Below are positions 1 through 9,815 of a DNA stretch of 64,000 nucleotides, in pieces. The translations under genes were made by a program, and so were the position numbers. The notes beneath the pieces were generated by a model, which saw only the letters and a program-made list of their open reading frames with translations, had not been told where the DNA came from and ran no database searches. The DNA comes from Symbiodinium microadriaticum (lineage: Eukaryota > Sar > Dinophyceae > Suessiales > Symbiodiniaceae): positions 294,026 to 358,025 of the forward strand of contig LSRX01000058.1 in assembly GCA_001939145.1 (NCBI GenBank), read 5' to 3'. How positions within the stretch are numbered: position 1 is the first letter of the stretch; each line of letters opens with the position of its first letter.

Positions 1-48
1 TCACTTGTGGCTCAACGTGGTTTAACTGTCCTGAAGAGTCATCTCTAG

Positions 49-228
49 AAGCAGCTTGCAGTTCAAGCAGTGGCAAGACTAAGAAAGGCGTACACAACGC
101 CATGCAAGGATCATCCTGCATTCTCAAAGTCAGGGTTGGCACTTCAACAGACAGAAAGCTCAAGTAGAGAGGGAATGTCGGGGTACATGCTTGAAGCGTT
201 CTTGGGGAAGCGCATGAAAGAAACCCTG
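49..228 (+). CDS. Possible exon, 60 codons, unknown protein
   Basis: I see an open frame of 60 codons with no ATG at its left end. It starts right after CTAG, which could be a 3' splice site. It closes at a TGA that overlaps GTGAGAG, a good match to a 5' splice site, so an exon of about 49-227 is possible. The predicted peptide is basic and polar, with RLRKAY near residue 10 and EAFLGKRMKET near the end. It contains no motif I recognise. A 60-codon frame is not rare by chance, so the call rests on the two flanking splice-like sites. No neighbouring exon can be joined to it. Confidence 0.18.
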
Positions 229-1731
229 TGAGAGTGCCTGAGGTCCATTCGCAGCTTCCGCCGTTAACCTTGCGCCCCAGAACTCCCTAAACCGCCAGAA
301 TCCCGTATCCTACTCCCTAAACCCCTATATAGCTGTCTTCAGATTCTAAAAAGCCCTATAAAGCCAACCTCTGAATCCCCGAACGCCTAAAGAGTTGCCT
401 TGGTAGACAGAGATCGCGAACCACTGTTCGGAGTAGTACTGCCAGGCTGTGTTTCCGATCCTGGGCGGCTCCAGAGGTTGAACTAAAGTTTGGGGTATAT
501 AGGGGTGTGTATATATATATATAGAGGCCTTCTATAAGTCTCCTATAACGGAAACTACCCACTTGAAAATGTCCTAGATTGAAGGTAGACCCGGGTTACT
601 GGGATTTTCGGCTGCCATAAACGCGAAAATCCATAAGCCGCAAACCGCAAAGCCTAAAACCTAAACCGTGATACAACCAAAAGAGTTTTAGTTCATACAT
701 AGTGACGCGATAGTCTACCCCAAAACCCTGTCTTAATTATTGAGGCCCCGGTATTAGACCATCAGAAACATAGCTTTCCTTGCCTGCCATGGCTCCACAC
801 GAGGCACTGAACAAAGGCCAAGTGGTAGAGCAAAGAGGGCATGCCTTTAGGGAGACTTTCTTTTAGGGTGAAGGGGTTTCGGGGTACCGGGTATAAGGGG
901 TGTAGGGTTCATGGTCTAGTGTTTGTCTACGATCTCCATGAACCTGGGAAGAGAAAGGGCTCCCTTTTCGGTATTGAGTAGTTTTGTACGGACACTGAGA
1001 CCACAAAATGGGAAAAAGGGCCCACTGGCTGACAGACCTAGATTTAAGTCATGCCGGAAAGGAGCTACCTTTCCGGGTTACGGGTGTAGCGTAACGCTCA
1101 CCTAGAGGGTTCATAATAGTGGGTCCCCAAAACCATAATAAGGATGGTCTTTCTGGACCCAATTCCACAATAATAGTATCTATGATGCATATATGGACCC
1201 TCTGGGACTGAGGGTTCAGCCTTGCCGTGATTATGGCATCGAACCATCATCTGTCTCAAAGAAAGCTCTGGGGAGAGCTTTGCATCCCCAGCATGTCTGA
1301 TGAAGGGTTTTTAACTATCACGACGCATTACATGTATAAGCCACAATGTACACTCACCCATATTCTAACGTGTATACACTCAAAGAATCACGAACATGAA
1401 CCCAGCCCACGTATAACTTCCCATTTCAGTATTGGCCTCGGATCGACGCTAGGATGTTCATAACCTGCAAAGGCATAGCTTGGTTTAGGCTTCTTGGCTT
1501 GGGTTTTAAGGTTCAGGGTTCGGGCTTGGTGATGTTTCCAAGATATACTCTCCCACATACTAACCTGCAAACTACTATCCTAAACCCAAGTATCCAATTG
1601 CTAGGTCCTTTGGACCCTTAGGGTTTCGGATGTAGTTTAGGTTTCCAATTTAGGGTCTGCACGAGTGGGCCCCTGGAGCCCTTTGCTAGACCTCCACAAC
1701 CCCCTCTGGAGCGATCGACCCCACTGTGCAA
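229..1731. other. No supported gene; decayed telomere-like spacer
   Basis: This stretch holds degenerate CCTAAAC-like pieces near 285-335 and 640-665, a short TA run near 510, and otherwise unique sequence. A weak family C/B-like hairpin relic may lie at 1108-1215. Nothing else is supported. Confidence 0.5.
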
Positions 1732-1790
1732 TATAGGGGCCTTAATAGTTAGAAGAGGGCTATGGGGTATGTTGTAGTATAGTTATAAAC
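1732..1790 (+). mobile_element. Family B MITE, left arm only
   Basis: It begins ATAGGGGCCTTAATAGTTAG and continues into TTGTAGTATAGTTATAA. This matches the left end and centre of family B seen at 23663 and 31540. The right arm is missing. Confidence 0.5.
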
Positions 1791-1835
1791 AGTACACGAA
1801 AGACTGGGCTTAGTGCATGTGGCGAGTTCACCAAA

Positions 1836-1905
1836 CCAGGGTCCCTTATTTTAAGTCCCCAAAATAGTACGCCACCCTTGTAAAAAGGACCCTCAAGGGG
1901 CCCTG
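1836..1905. repeat. Imperfect hairpin with CAGGGTCC / GGACCCTC arms
   Basis: CAGGGTCCCTTATTTTAAG pairs imperfectly with CTTGTAAAAAGGACCCTC about 30 bp downstream. The centre (CCCCAAAATAGTACG) resembles the family B arm. The related phrase AGTACGGCACTCTTATAAAC recurs at 51651. It is probably an old small element. Confidence 0.4.
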
Positions 1906-1911
1906 ATTTCC

Positions 1912-2100
1912 ATGTATGGAAAGGAGAGCTTGACTTGCTCGGGCAGGGTCAGCTGGCCGAGTGACTTAGATGATCGCGACGGCGATCGCTCTTACGGTCA
2001 CCCTCAGCAGTATAATGACGTTTGCTCGCCTACTGCTATGTTGTCCGCCAAAAAGCAGAAGTTGCCTGATACTTTGCTATGGACGTCCGCCAAATGCTAG
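1912..2100 (+). CDS. Possible exon, ATG frame of 62 codons
   Basis: An ATG opens a 62-codon frame whose product is hydrophilic, with the acidic stretch SDLDDRDGDRSY around residues 22-33 and a lysine cluster near 46-49. No domain is recognised. The frame overlaps another plus-strand frame and faces a minus-strand frame at 2152-2526. Codon bias is not strong enough to choose between them, so it may be a chance frame. Confidence 0.12.
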   Translation: MYGKESLTCSGRVSWPSDLDDRDGDRSYGHPQQYNDVCSPTAMLSAKKQKLPDTLLWTSAKC

Positions 2101-2151
2101 ACGTTGCTTATCAGTACATTGTTGTAAGAATGCATGTATTGAAAGTGTACC

Positions 2152-2526
2152 TCAAGCATATTTCTGCGACATCATCGTGATAGCATCCTTGGAGGTTGCC
2201 ACTGAAAGCTTTAACAGCACTTGCGGCTTTGAAGCGGGAGCGCAGCAGCCTCCCTTCTCGCCCTCCACCTTCTTCAGAGGCACCTCGTGCTGACTGATGG
2301 AGTTGAAGAGACTCATGGCAAGTCAGGTTGCAGCAGCTGGCATGTTTTTTTTTTCAATAATTGAGTTTAGGAACTCGGCTTCCGTCAAGGGGTTAGCGTT
2401 TAGCGGTGCACTCACTGTTGGGGTGCTGCGTGCTGCCGGTGGCCGTTGCCTGCCAATCGTTACCCAACCTCTCACGGCGGAGACGCCCCTGATTTTAGAG
2501 GAATGAGAAACAGCCGAAGTGTACAA
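2152..2526 (-). pseudogene. Possible exon or gene relic, one in-frame stop
   Basis: On the minus strand one frame is open for about 125 codons except for a single TGA near 2323, shortly before an ATG at 2316. The N-terminal part is Arg/Ser/Pro-rich with LTEAEFLNSIIEKK near its end. The part after the stop includes VPLKKVEGEKGG and TMMSQKYA. The plus strand is also nearly open here (1970-2506, one stop), so the direction is uncertain. No family is recognised. The stretch lacks telomere tracts, unlike its flanks. Confidence 0.13.
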
Positions 2527-2608
2527 CCGAATTTAGTTGTTCAAGTGTTGATCTCGCTTCAGTTTCGCTGAAACTGTAGAGTTTGCGGTAGAGTGGACGC
2601 AGGTATGA

Positions 2609-2630
2609 ACCCCAAACCCTAAACCCTAAG
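2609..2630 (-). repeat. Short interstitial CCCTAAA tract
   Basis: About three heptamer units of the telomere-type repeat lie in unique sequence. Confidence 0.85.
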
Positions 2631-2632
2631 TC

Positions 2633-3353
2633 AACTGATTTTGTCAAGCACTCTCTTGGACAACTTTCGCTTCAAACTCATGGATTCGGCCTCAGGACTG
2701 ATAGTCTGCATTGGGGGTTACCGTTTAGGACCCTTAGTATTAAGATGGTTATCCACAAAAAGGAACCACCATGGAGAGTAGAGGTAGAACGCAAGTTGAG
2801 GCCTGCCACATACATGCGCTTCACAAATCTCTATGCAAAACAGTGGGACGAGAATGTTACGGGGTACTGATGGCGCTGGAAGAGAACCTGTGCGGGACCC
2901 TCTCCAGGGGCATGCCTCCTTGGCCACTGAGAACTGGATGACAATGCACAGTGTGTTCAAGCTGCAAATCATCCTCGGCTGCTTGAGATCTGCGAGATCT
3001 GCGTAGCTTCCCGTGCCGGCGAGGGGTCTAGGATCATGTGGGTTTGTAGGACTAGTACCTTAAAACATCTGCAGCAACCGACATTCACCAACCACAGCCC
3101 ATCGGCAGCACGAGCGTGAACATGTGCTCCACGGGGACGTCGTAGATCCTCAGTTGGGAAGCAACAGGAATATGCTCAGCATACAACAAGTAATGGCACA
3201 AGTACTGGTAGACAGGGCTATCTGAGTGGATATCTTCGATAGTCATAGTCACTCCGACGATCACGCTCACGCCCAAATCCTCACCGATCGTAATTTCGCA
3301 GTTTGGGAAGTTAAGATTTAGCTGAGTGATTCGGCTTTAGGAGTTTAGGATGC
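2633..3353. other. No supported gene; weak exon-like frames
   Basis: A 41-codon plus-strand ATG frame at 2745-2868 is rich in Arg, Lys and Tyr (RKLRPATYMRF). A minus-strand frame at 3085-3330 is open for about 80 codons (contains MTIEDIHSDSPVYQYL). Neither has a recognised domain, and both are short enough to arise by chance. Confidence 0.4.
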
Positions 3354-3593
3354 ATGGGTGAATCCCGGCTCTATCGTTCAGGGGCTGCCAACACCAGGCA
3401 GAAATATCTGCACTTGGCATCGACTCATTTTCTGGCATTGGGCAAAGCAAGAATTCAAGTGCTACTGGCACGCGTGGAAGGCTCACAGAAGCTATTGCCA
3501 ACATCCCCTGGGTGCAGAACTAACCCCCTTGCACCCGTAGATCCGGAAAGGACGCCGCCTGGTTGGGTATACCGCTTTCTCTTATCATCATAG
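3354..3593 (+). CDS. Possible exon, ATG frame of 79 codons
   Basis: An ATG begins a 79-codon frame preceded by TTTAG, a possible 3' splice end. A GTATAC after TGGTTGG could be a 5' splice site at about 3564. The peptide has a helical-looking stretch (LASTHFLALGKARIQVLLARVEG, shown here only as a region around residues 23-45) and a Pro-rich tail. The minus strand is also open over 3455-3646. No family is recognised, and chance origin is quite possible. Confidence 0.12.
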   Translation: MGESRLYRSGAANTRQKYLHLASTHFLALGKARIQVLLARVEGSQKLLPTSPGCRTNPLAPVDPERTPPGWVYRFLLSS

Positions 3594-4118
3594 CTAGCAT
3601 AGCTAGCCTGCACACAGGGTAGCCAACATATTGATAGGTGCAGCAATAATGTTCTGGACCTAGGCCAAGGAAACCTCCTCCTGCACCTCCAAGCTCGGAA
3701 ATGTTGAAAGTCTTGCGGAGCGCTTTATGTCACAGAACAAGCATTCCCATTATCAGGCTCATGTCTGCAGCGATAGCTGCGCCATGATGCTAGAAATACG
3801 AAACAGCGACGCATGCGATTATCGCAAATGTGGCGAGGCGGTAATCCGGCTATGACCAACTTAAGGTAGGCCTTCCTGCATGTCGAAATCCCATGATGCG
3901 CTTCCACAGCTTTAAAACCCACACATTCAGCCAGGTGACTGCATGATGGAGTAGCCGAGGAAGTTTCCAATCGACATAATCACAACGAACACCACCTGCC
4001 GATTCCGCGTCCTGAACCTCAAGCCGAAAGCTTATACTATAAGCCCCAATCCAGTAAACTCTAAAGCCTTGAAGTTAGAAAAGATGTAATGGAAGGCTTT
4101 TTGTCTTAAACTAGCGCT
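3594..4118. other. No supported gene
   Basis: Both strands have moderate open frames over about 3664-3970. The minus one has 81 codons and is Cys/His/Arg-rich. They exclude each other and neither is recognised. Telomere tracts are absent until about 4010. Confidence 0.4.
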
Positions 4119-4119
4119 A

Positions 4120-4265
4120 AAAAAGTGCTGCACACATGCCAAAATAATGCTCAAACAGTGCTAAATAGTGCTGCCATAGTGCTGAACTAATGCTAAAATA
4201 ATGCTCACAAAGTGCTAGAGCGTGCGAATAAGTGCCACCTCGTGAAATAGGGCAAAATAATGCAG
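4120..4265. repeat. Decayed short tandem repeat, GTGCTAAAATAATGCT-like
   Basis: GTGCT, ATGCT and AATAGTGCT recur every 10-17 bp about ten times with drift. On the minus strand this gives a repetitive peptide (EHYF, QHYL, EHYF), so the frame there is a by-product of the repeat. Confidence 0.6.
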
Positions 4266-4401
4266 AATCGTGTGAACTGATCAAGATACAGGGAAGCAAA
4301 AACAAATGCATCTCATCACGAAATGGCCATATAAAAGAAGCTTCCTGACCTAGGTAGTTTCCCATCCAATAGTAGCTATGGCTTGAAAAGCTTCCATGAT
4401 A

Positions 4402-4611
4402 TCAACACTGATAGAAGGCCTGTCTGCAAATAGCTGAACTTTGAAGACGCAGTGGTCGGCTTTCTACCAACTCGAAGTAAGAAAACCGTTCTGCCTGCAT
4501 TGGTACTTGCTGCTCCTCTGTGGCCAGGTCGGAGACTAGAGCACGGTGAGGTGTCTGAAGAACATTCATGGTCACCTTGCGGCAGCGAGAACCATTGATT
4601 GCTCGTGACAC
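4402..4611 (-). CDS. Possible minus-strand exon, 69 codons
   Basis: This is an open minus-strand frame with a mixed hydrophilic composition (includes KVTMNVLQTPHRALVSDLA) and no low complexity. It lies just downstream, in the minus direction, of the acidic frame at 4679-4924. The two could therefore be neighbouring exons with a short intron, although no convincing GT-AG pair joins them. A second minus-strand frame overlaps it. No family is recognised. Confidence 0.15.
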   Translation of the reverse strand: MSRAINGSRCRKVTMNVLQTPHRALVSDLATEEQQVPMQAERFSYFELVESRPLRLQSSAICRQAFYQC

Positions 4612-4678
4612 TCACACCAAACAGTAAACTGCCAAACATGACGTTCAAGCCTTCGCGACTTGTACAAGAACATGATGA

Positions 4679-4924
4679 TTATTGCCTATGGGCCAAACAT
4701 GCTGCTGATGATGGTGGTGATGCATCATCATCGTCATCATCATCAGCAGCACCATCATCACCATTGCCCTCATCATCATCATCACCTCCTGGCAAAAGAG
4801 CATTCCGCATCTTCGGCATTCTGACTATCACCTGTTCCCTCGTCGCCATATCACCCCCCATGTCGCTCCTAACTCGCCTTCCTTTCGCATGTCTAAAGCT
4901 CATTCTGACATCCGAAAGCCCCAA
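4679..4924 (-). CDS. Possible minus-strand exon with Asp-rich tract
   Basis: The frame starts at a TTG/GTG-type codon with an internal ATG. It codes a basic part (FRHAKGRRVRSDMGG) and then an Asp/Gly/Glu-rich tract from a decayed ATC/TCA trinucleotide run at 4711-4790, ending SSAACLAHRQ. The acidic tract comes directly from the microsatellite, which lowers its value as coding evidence. It may pair with 4402-4611. Confidence 0.15.
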   Translation of the reverse strand: MGLSDVRMSFRHAKGRRVRSDMGGDMATREQVIVRMPKMRNALLPGGDDDDEGNGDDGAADDDDDDDASPPSSAACLAHRQ

Positions 4925-5399
4925 ACCCGAAAGTTCTCAATCCTAAACCCCAAACCCCTGAGTCTATCAAGACTCAGAAAACGGTCCGAAAAGACCTACA
5001 CCCCACAGTCCTAAACACAGCCCGAAACCCTCACTCCTCAAAACCCCCGGAAGCAGCTCTCAAGAGGAGGTGCGTCCATGACCCAGTACATGGGAACTGC
5101 GAAGCCGATCCTCAGCCAAGGGGAAGGCTCCACGAGGGCTTACATAGGGACCACCTGAACGAATAACACTAACACTGTGCAAAAATATTCCTGCATAATC
5201 TAACCATTATTACCATCGTCATGGTGACGACGACGATGATGTCCTTGCTTAAGGACCTACGATCCAGGGTCTACTGCAGTCTATACTCAGGCCCCTCGTT
5301 TTTGCCATCCAGACGAGCCGACGAAGGGGCAACAACACAGAAAGTCGCCGGAGCAGGAAGCAGCGGTAGAGTTGCTGTTAGAATCCTGTTGAGGCCTCT

Positions 5400-5518
5400 A
5401 CTTGGAGGAACATAGGACTTAGTAAAAAGTTATTCCTATAAACTTATTACAAGTATACTATAATAAGTAAAGCTACTTGGCTGGTAAGCTAGTTACTAAG
5501 TCCCATGATCCTCCAAGT
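5400..5518. mobile_element. Single MITE-like hairpin with 30 bp arms
   Basis: ACTTGGAGGAACATAGGACT at the left pairs with its near reverse complement at the right end (AGTCCCATGATCCTCCAAGT). About 26 of 30 positions match. The AT-rich centre holds a second small inverted repeat (CTTATTAC / ATAATAAG). No other copy was noticed in the window. Confidence 0.65.
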
Positions 5519-6441
5519 GTGAAGGGTGGGAGGGTTTACACTACGTGTTGGGGGTATCGAAAATCAGGGACAAGTAAGGCTTGCAGGGATCAGTTCTGAA
5601 ATTCGGCCGCGCAGCCTCTGGGCCTGAACACCAAACGCAAGGTTTAGGGTTTAGGGTGAGTTTTGCCGGCAAGAACCGTTACAAATGGTTGACGACCGCT
5701 TCGAGTAAGGAACCTACCGTAACTCATGAAAACCGTACAAGCGCCAACCCAACTACCTGATCTCTGGAGCATATGAAGACGCTGTAGAGCCGTCAGCGTC
5801 TAGCAACTACAGGGCAAATGATCCCTTAACAACCTTTAAATCCTCAATCCTTAAGCCCTGAAACACTTGAAGACCCTAAAGTCGCTACCCAAAGCCCTAA
5901 ACCCCTTGCCGACAGTCCTGGCACCTGAACTCAATCAGGGTTGAGGGTTTGGGGTTCCGGGCTTACGGTTTAGAAACCTAAGCAGGTTAAAGCTGCTAGT
6001 AGGCCGTCCCACTCCTGAGGCTTCTTGGGGGTTTCAGGGCGTTTGAGTTTGGGGGTTGGATGCTTTTGGCGCTTAGGGCTTCTAGGACCGAGTTTTAGGG
6101 TCCAAGGTTTGGAGTCTAGACGTTCGAGCTTTGGGGTTAAGGTGGGGTTCGCGCTACATGCTCTTCTTACTCATCTCTCCAAACACTATCGACAAAGCCA
6201 GTGGTGCGGATGGCTTGAGTGGCTTTGGGCCATCGGTCGCCAAGCATCTTGGCTGTCGTTGAGGAAAAGAGATGCTCACTGGAGGTAAACCTGGGAACGG
6301 AGGTGCCCAAACCTGTTTCCCTGCGAATCCACAATCGCTTGCTGTCCCTGAACCCTGAACGACCCCTGCCTAAATAAACCTGAACACTAAACCTCAAACC
6401 CAAAGCCCTAAACCAAACCCGAAACGCCAAGAGACCTACTA
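5519..6441. other. No gene; telomere-like spacer
   Basis: A short TTTAGGG tract lies at 5641-5659. Decayed CCCTAAA/TTTAGGG words run over 5830-5975 and 6345-6425. The rest is unique. Confidence 0.6.
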
Positions 6442-6519
6442 ATACAATCTGTTATGAGAAATGATATAAGTAGTATACTATATTATAGGATACTACTTAT
6501 ATTATTTCTCATTGTAATA
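6442..6519. mobile_element. AT-rich MITE-like hairpin
   Basis: GAGAAATGATATAAGTAGTA pairs with TACTACTTATATTATTTCTC across a short centre. The outer ATACAAT/ATTGTAAT also pair. The whole element is an almost continuous palindrome of about 78 bp. Confidence 0.65.
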
Positions 6520-6713
6520 TAACTATCATACTATATTACACTATGTTTTGTTATATTTCAGTAGAAACTACATTGCATTTTGTTATACTTGTGCTATTTG
6601 CAACTTGCACCTCTGGTTTAAGCGGCTCGTTGGAGGCGGAGGCTTTTCGGAGTAGGGCCCCAGGGACTCTTGACATCCTTCGAAGTGGTTCCTGCGGCCG
6701 AGAGCTCGGAAAC

Positions 6714-6816
6714 AACCCTAAACCCTAAGTCCTAAAACTCAAGCCCCTATAGGGTTTAGGGTTTTAGGGGTTAGGGCCTAGGGTTTTAGGGTTTAGGGTT
6801 TAGAGGTTAGGGTTTA
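6714..6816. repeat. Convergent CCCTAAA / TTTAGGG pair
   Basis: A C-strand tract (6715-6729) turns into a G-strand tract (6751-6815), with CCCCTATAGGG at the turn. The block is itself an inverted repeat made of telomere words. Confidence 0.85.
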
Positions 6817-6953
6817 TTTCACAGAGGCGGGCTTTGAGGAGCACAGGCGATGATCGAACGAGTCCTCGCGCCCTCTGGCTCTATATCGCACAACCCGACA
6901 CACAGAAAAAGGCGACTCCTTGCGGGTAAGGATTCCTTTAAGGGCTCCTTTAA

Positions 6954-7043
6954 GGCTCCATGTGCCAACATATTAAGTTTGGCCCTGAAGTGCCTAGAGG
7001 GACTACATTCAAGCCCAAGTTTATAGTAGACGGGATGGACCCT
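6954..7043. mobile_element. Family C MITE copy
   Basis: It runs from GGCTCCATGTGCC to GGATGGACCCT. Inner arms are AAGTTTGGCCCTGAAGTGCC and GGGACTACATTCAAGCCCAA. It is homologous to the copies at 21696, 22685 and 43221, with end words CCATG...GGACCC. Confidence 0.6.
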
Positions 7044-7905
7044 GAGGTGGCATCAAGGGTCCATGGTGCTTGTGCATCGACATCTTCGGCTTTTGGGTTG
7101 TAGGCCAAGGGAGGTGTTTCATGTTTTTCGGTCTTCTGCACGAGAACAAACTAATTACTAGCTTTAGGCGCACCTAGCAGTGTTCTCTCTCTGTCTATAA
7201 AGTTATGTTGTCAGAATGGCCACACTATCCTACACAGTCCTGCACCACATATGTATAGTGGTATATAAACAAAAAGTAGTCACATGGATAAACCTTGTCA
7301 AGAAGAGACATGCACACATCTGAGCGGCAGCATGGCCGCAATCCAGGTTGAGATCAGTCCTGCTAAGATGAGATTCAGGCAGGGTTGGTAAATCCTCAAG
7401 CTTACATAACATGGGCGAGGGGTTACAGCAAAGATGAACCTAAAGGTTCAAGGACGGGATCCAGTTAGCTCAATCGTATACACCAACCCTACACCGTTTA
7501 ATTTAAGCCAGACGCCTGCGCAATCAAACCAAACAGCCAAACCCACAAGCACGTAACCTGCACGTAAACCGCTTCAGTGCTGATGTTTGTACTGCTAGTA
7601 GTTGCCATGGTATGGTGCTGCCTATTCTGGCGTGTGTGACTCCTGCTGGCTCTTGAGAACTAGTCCAAGCCTTGAACTTGTGCTGCGTCCGGTACACGGT
7701 ACCGTTACACCATGGATCTTTCTGGCTTCGTTCAAAGCATGCCTGGCACTTTAGCTAAGCAAACCTGAAATGTCTCACAATTCGGTCTACCGTTGTATTC
7801 GATGCCAGAAGTAGCGTTCATCCGACAGTCGCACCAACAAATGCCCATAACAATTCCCGAGCCGAGGCCCTAACAACCATATGAACCCCACGGTAAACTA
7901 CCCTG
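7044..7905. other. Unique sequence without recognised features
   Basis: No telomere tract, microsatellite or hairpin stands out. Open frames are short and unrecognised. Confidence 0.5.
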
Positions 7906-7907
7906 AA

Positions 7908-8100
7908 CAAGTCCCTAAACCCTAAGCCCTAAACCCTACATCCAAAGCCCCCAGACCCTTACATTACTAAGCCCTAAACCCAAACCCTAAACCCGAAGTC
8001 CCTAAACCGTTACTAAGCCCTAAACCCTAAACCCTAAGTCCCCAAACCCTAAACCCCAACCCCTACACCCCAAGCCCTTACTAAGCCCCAAACTGTAAAG
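7908..8100 (-). repeat. Long CCCTAAA block with TTACTAAGCCC spacer
   Basis: CCCTAAA units are interrupted three times by TTACTAAGCCC (7964, 8010, 8078). This gives a loose higher-order period of about 46-68 bp, so part of the block was amplified as a larger unit and not only heptamer by heptamer. Confidence 0.8.
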
Positions 8101-8238
8101 CCTAACTACGGCTGCCTCCAAGGATGATCGGACGTCGGCGACCCCACTTGGAGGTCAGCCGGTCGGACCTTGGAACATCCGAACTGTCCAGAGGACCGTT
8201 TTGGGTTCCTGGTGTTCGGTTTAGGGTTTAGGGTTAGG

Positions 8239-8818
8239 TTGCTTGAGGAGATTGTATAAGACTTCATGAACTAGAGAGGTGTGTAGGGCTCATGCTTATG
8301 TTTGGTAGGGTTTTTTCATTTAGACATCCAGCCTTGGGGTTGTGATCGAAAGTGGATGGTTCCATTGTTCAACACTTCGACGTTCAGGTGATTTTTGCCA
8401 GCGAAAGTAGGGCCAAAGTGAAAACCACCTGCTCCACCATGAATCTTATCAATCAGCACTGACATCTCCGTATTCCTTAACACACACATTCTGCTGAAGG
8501 GATCCAGGAACAACAGGTCAATATCAGCAAATGCCATGTGGTTAACAGCTGTCGGCAAGTCTGACGATGAAGCCCTCACTCATAGCTCAGGGAGGCTTCC
8601 ACCATTTACTTTCCTGCACGCGACTCCTCATCCCTACCTAACTCACGACCTCACCATAGGCAAAAGAACACAAACGCTCTGAATCCCCGAAATGCTAAAC
8701 CCTAAACGCAAGCCTTTAAAACCGAAGCTTGGAAGCCCCGGCGGAAGCTGTGAAGCAACCTGAAGCCCCTAAGTCAGAAACCCTCTAAACCCTGAAAGGC
8801 CTGAAGTTAATGTGGGGG
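8239..8818. other. Mostly unique; short telomere words at edges
   Basis: TTTAGGG units lie just before it (8218-8237) and CCCTAAAC-like words lie at 8695-8790. A minus-strand frame at 8316-8579 (87 codons) is unrecognised and could be chance. Confidence 0.5.
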
Positions 8819-8913
8819 TTTAATGATTAAAATCGGCTTTAGTGTATATTATACTATGGTTATAAAAGGAACCCCAAAAATAGTATTGGTAAGTACTAAG
8901 GCCCCTATATTAT
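8819..8913 (+). mobile_element. Family B MITE, near full length
   Basis: The left arm is decayed (TAATGATTAAAATCGG). The centre is TATATTATACTATGGTTATA. The right arm is excellent: CCCCAAAAATAGTATTGGTA and then GGCCCCTATATTA. Confidence 0.7.
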
Positions 8914-9416
8914 TAGAGCCTCAGGCACTCGAAACGGGAGCCCTTCACACCGTTCAGGCCCCCCCCAAACCCTCTCATCACAGTTTTTCCGTCTATATCT
9001 ACCAGGCACCAAAAATCCACAGACTGCAGGTGCCCTATATGGCCCTAAACCTAACCCTAAGCCCCGTAAGCCGAAAGGATCCTTGAGAAGCAGTCCCGGT
9101 CTTTTGTCGGAGTCTCCGGGCTCGAAATCCAAAGTTTTAAAACACATTATGATGGTTTAGGGCTTAATTTAGGGTTGAGTATATCTGACAGGCCCTCAAC
9201 CCAAAACTCGCATTGCCTTATAGGGTCCGAAGCTCCCTAAACTCTAAAATTCTGGGATTTTTTCAAGCGTCCTAACGCCTCAACCCGGACCTCTCAAGCC
9301 TTTTCCTTCTTCAGATTCGAGGTTTCGGGTCTCCACGCAAGGGGGGGGACGCTGGGTGCCCGGCATGGCGCCGATGATCGGCCCGGTGAAAAAACCTCGG
9401 ATCCGGCTCAGGGCTT

Positions 9417-9462
9417 TTAGGGGTTTAGGGTTTAGGGGTTAGGGGTTTAGGGTGTGGGGCTG
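9417..9462 (+). repeat. TTTAGGG tract beside a family A half
   Basis: TTTAGGG/TTTAGGGG units run directly into the family A centre word at 9467. Confidence 0.8.
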
Positions 9463-9515
9463 CTTTGTAGGATCCTAAATACAACGGAGAGGGAACTACC
9501 ATGGAGACTTCTGGG
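9463..9515 (+). mobile_element. Family A MITE, right half
   Basis: The AGGATCCTAAAT centre is followed by GGAACTACCATGGAGACT. The left arm has been replaced by the adjacent TTTAGGG tract. Confidence 0.5.
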
Positions 9516-9540
9516 GAGGGTTTCAAGGGTTTTTGGCCTT

Positions 9541-9660
9541 TTGGGTCGAGGGTTTGGGGTTGTAGGGCTTTGGGGGTTAACCCTAAACCCTAAACCCTAA
9601 ACCCTTAACCCTAAACCAACGGTTAGGGTTTGGGGGGGGGGTTCTTTTTGGGGGTTCCCT
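9541..9660. repeat. Mixed-orientation telomere words plus G-run
   Basis: G-strand words switch to five CCCTAAA units (9580-9615) and back to TTAGGGTTTGGGGGGGG. The end, TTTTTGGGGGTTCCCTTATT, resembles a family B arm with an expanded G-run. Confidence 0.7.
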
Positions 9661-9751
9661 TATTCCAGAGCCCTGATCTGAGGATCATACAAGGTGCCCA
9701 AGGGGCCTTAACTAAGAATCCCTCGGTCCGTTCGGCTGATGGTATAAATTA

Positions 9752-9815
9752 AGGGGCTCAGGGTTTAGGGTTTGGGGTTTAGGGGTTTAGGGGTTTAGGG
9801 TTTTAGGGTTTAGGG
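9752..9815 (+). repeat. TTTAGGG tract
   Basis: About nine TTTAGGG or TTTAGGGG units abut the left end of the family D element. Confidence 0.85.

Noticed and set aside
1108..1215. Possible family C or B hairpin
   Set aside because: Only GGACCC and AATAGT words match, and the arms do not pair over a useful length.
1227..1463. Possible hAT-like transposase fragment (FLTITTHYM)
   Set aside because: One short resemblance without the dimerisation domain or any other hAT motif; easily chance in a 78-codon frame.
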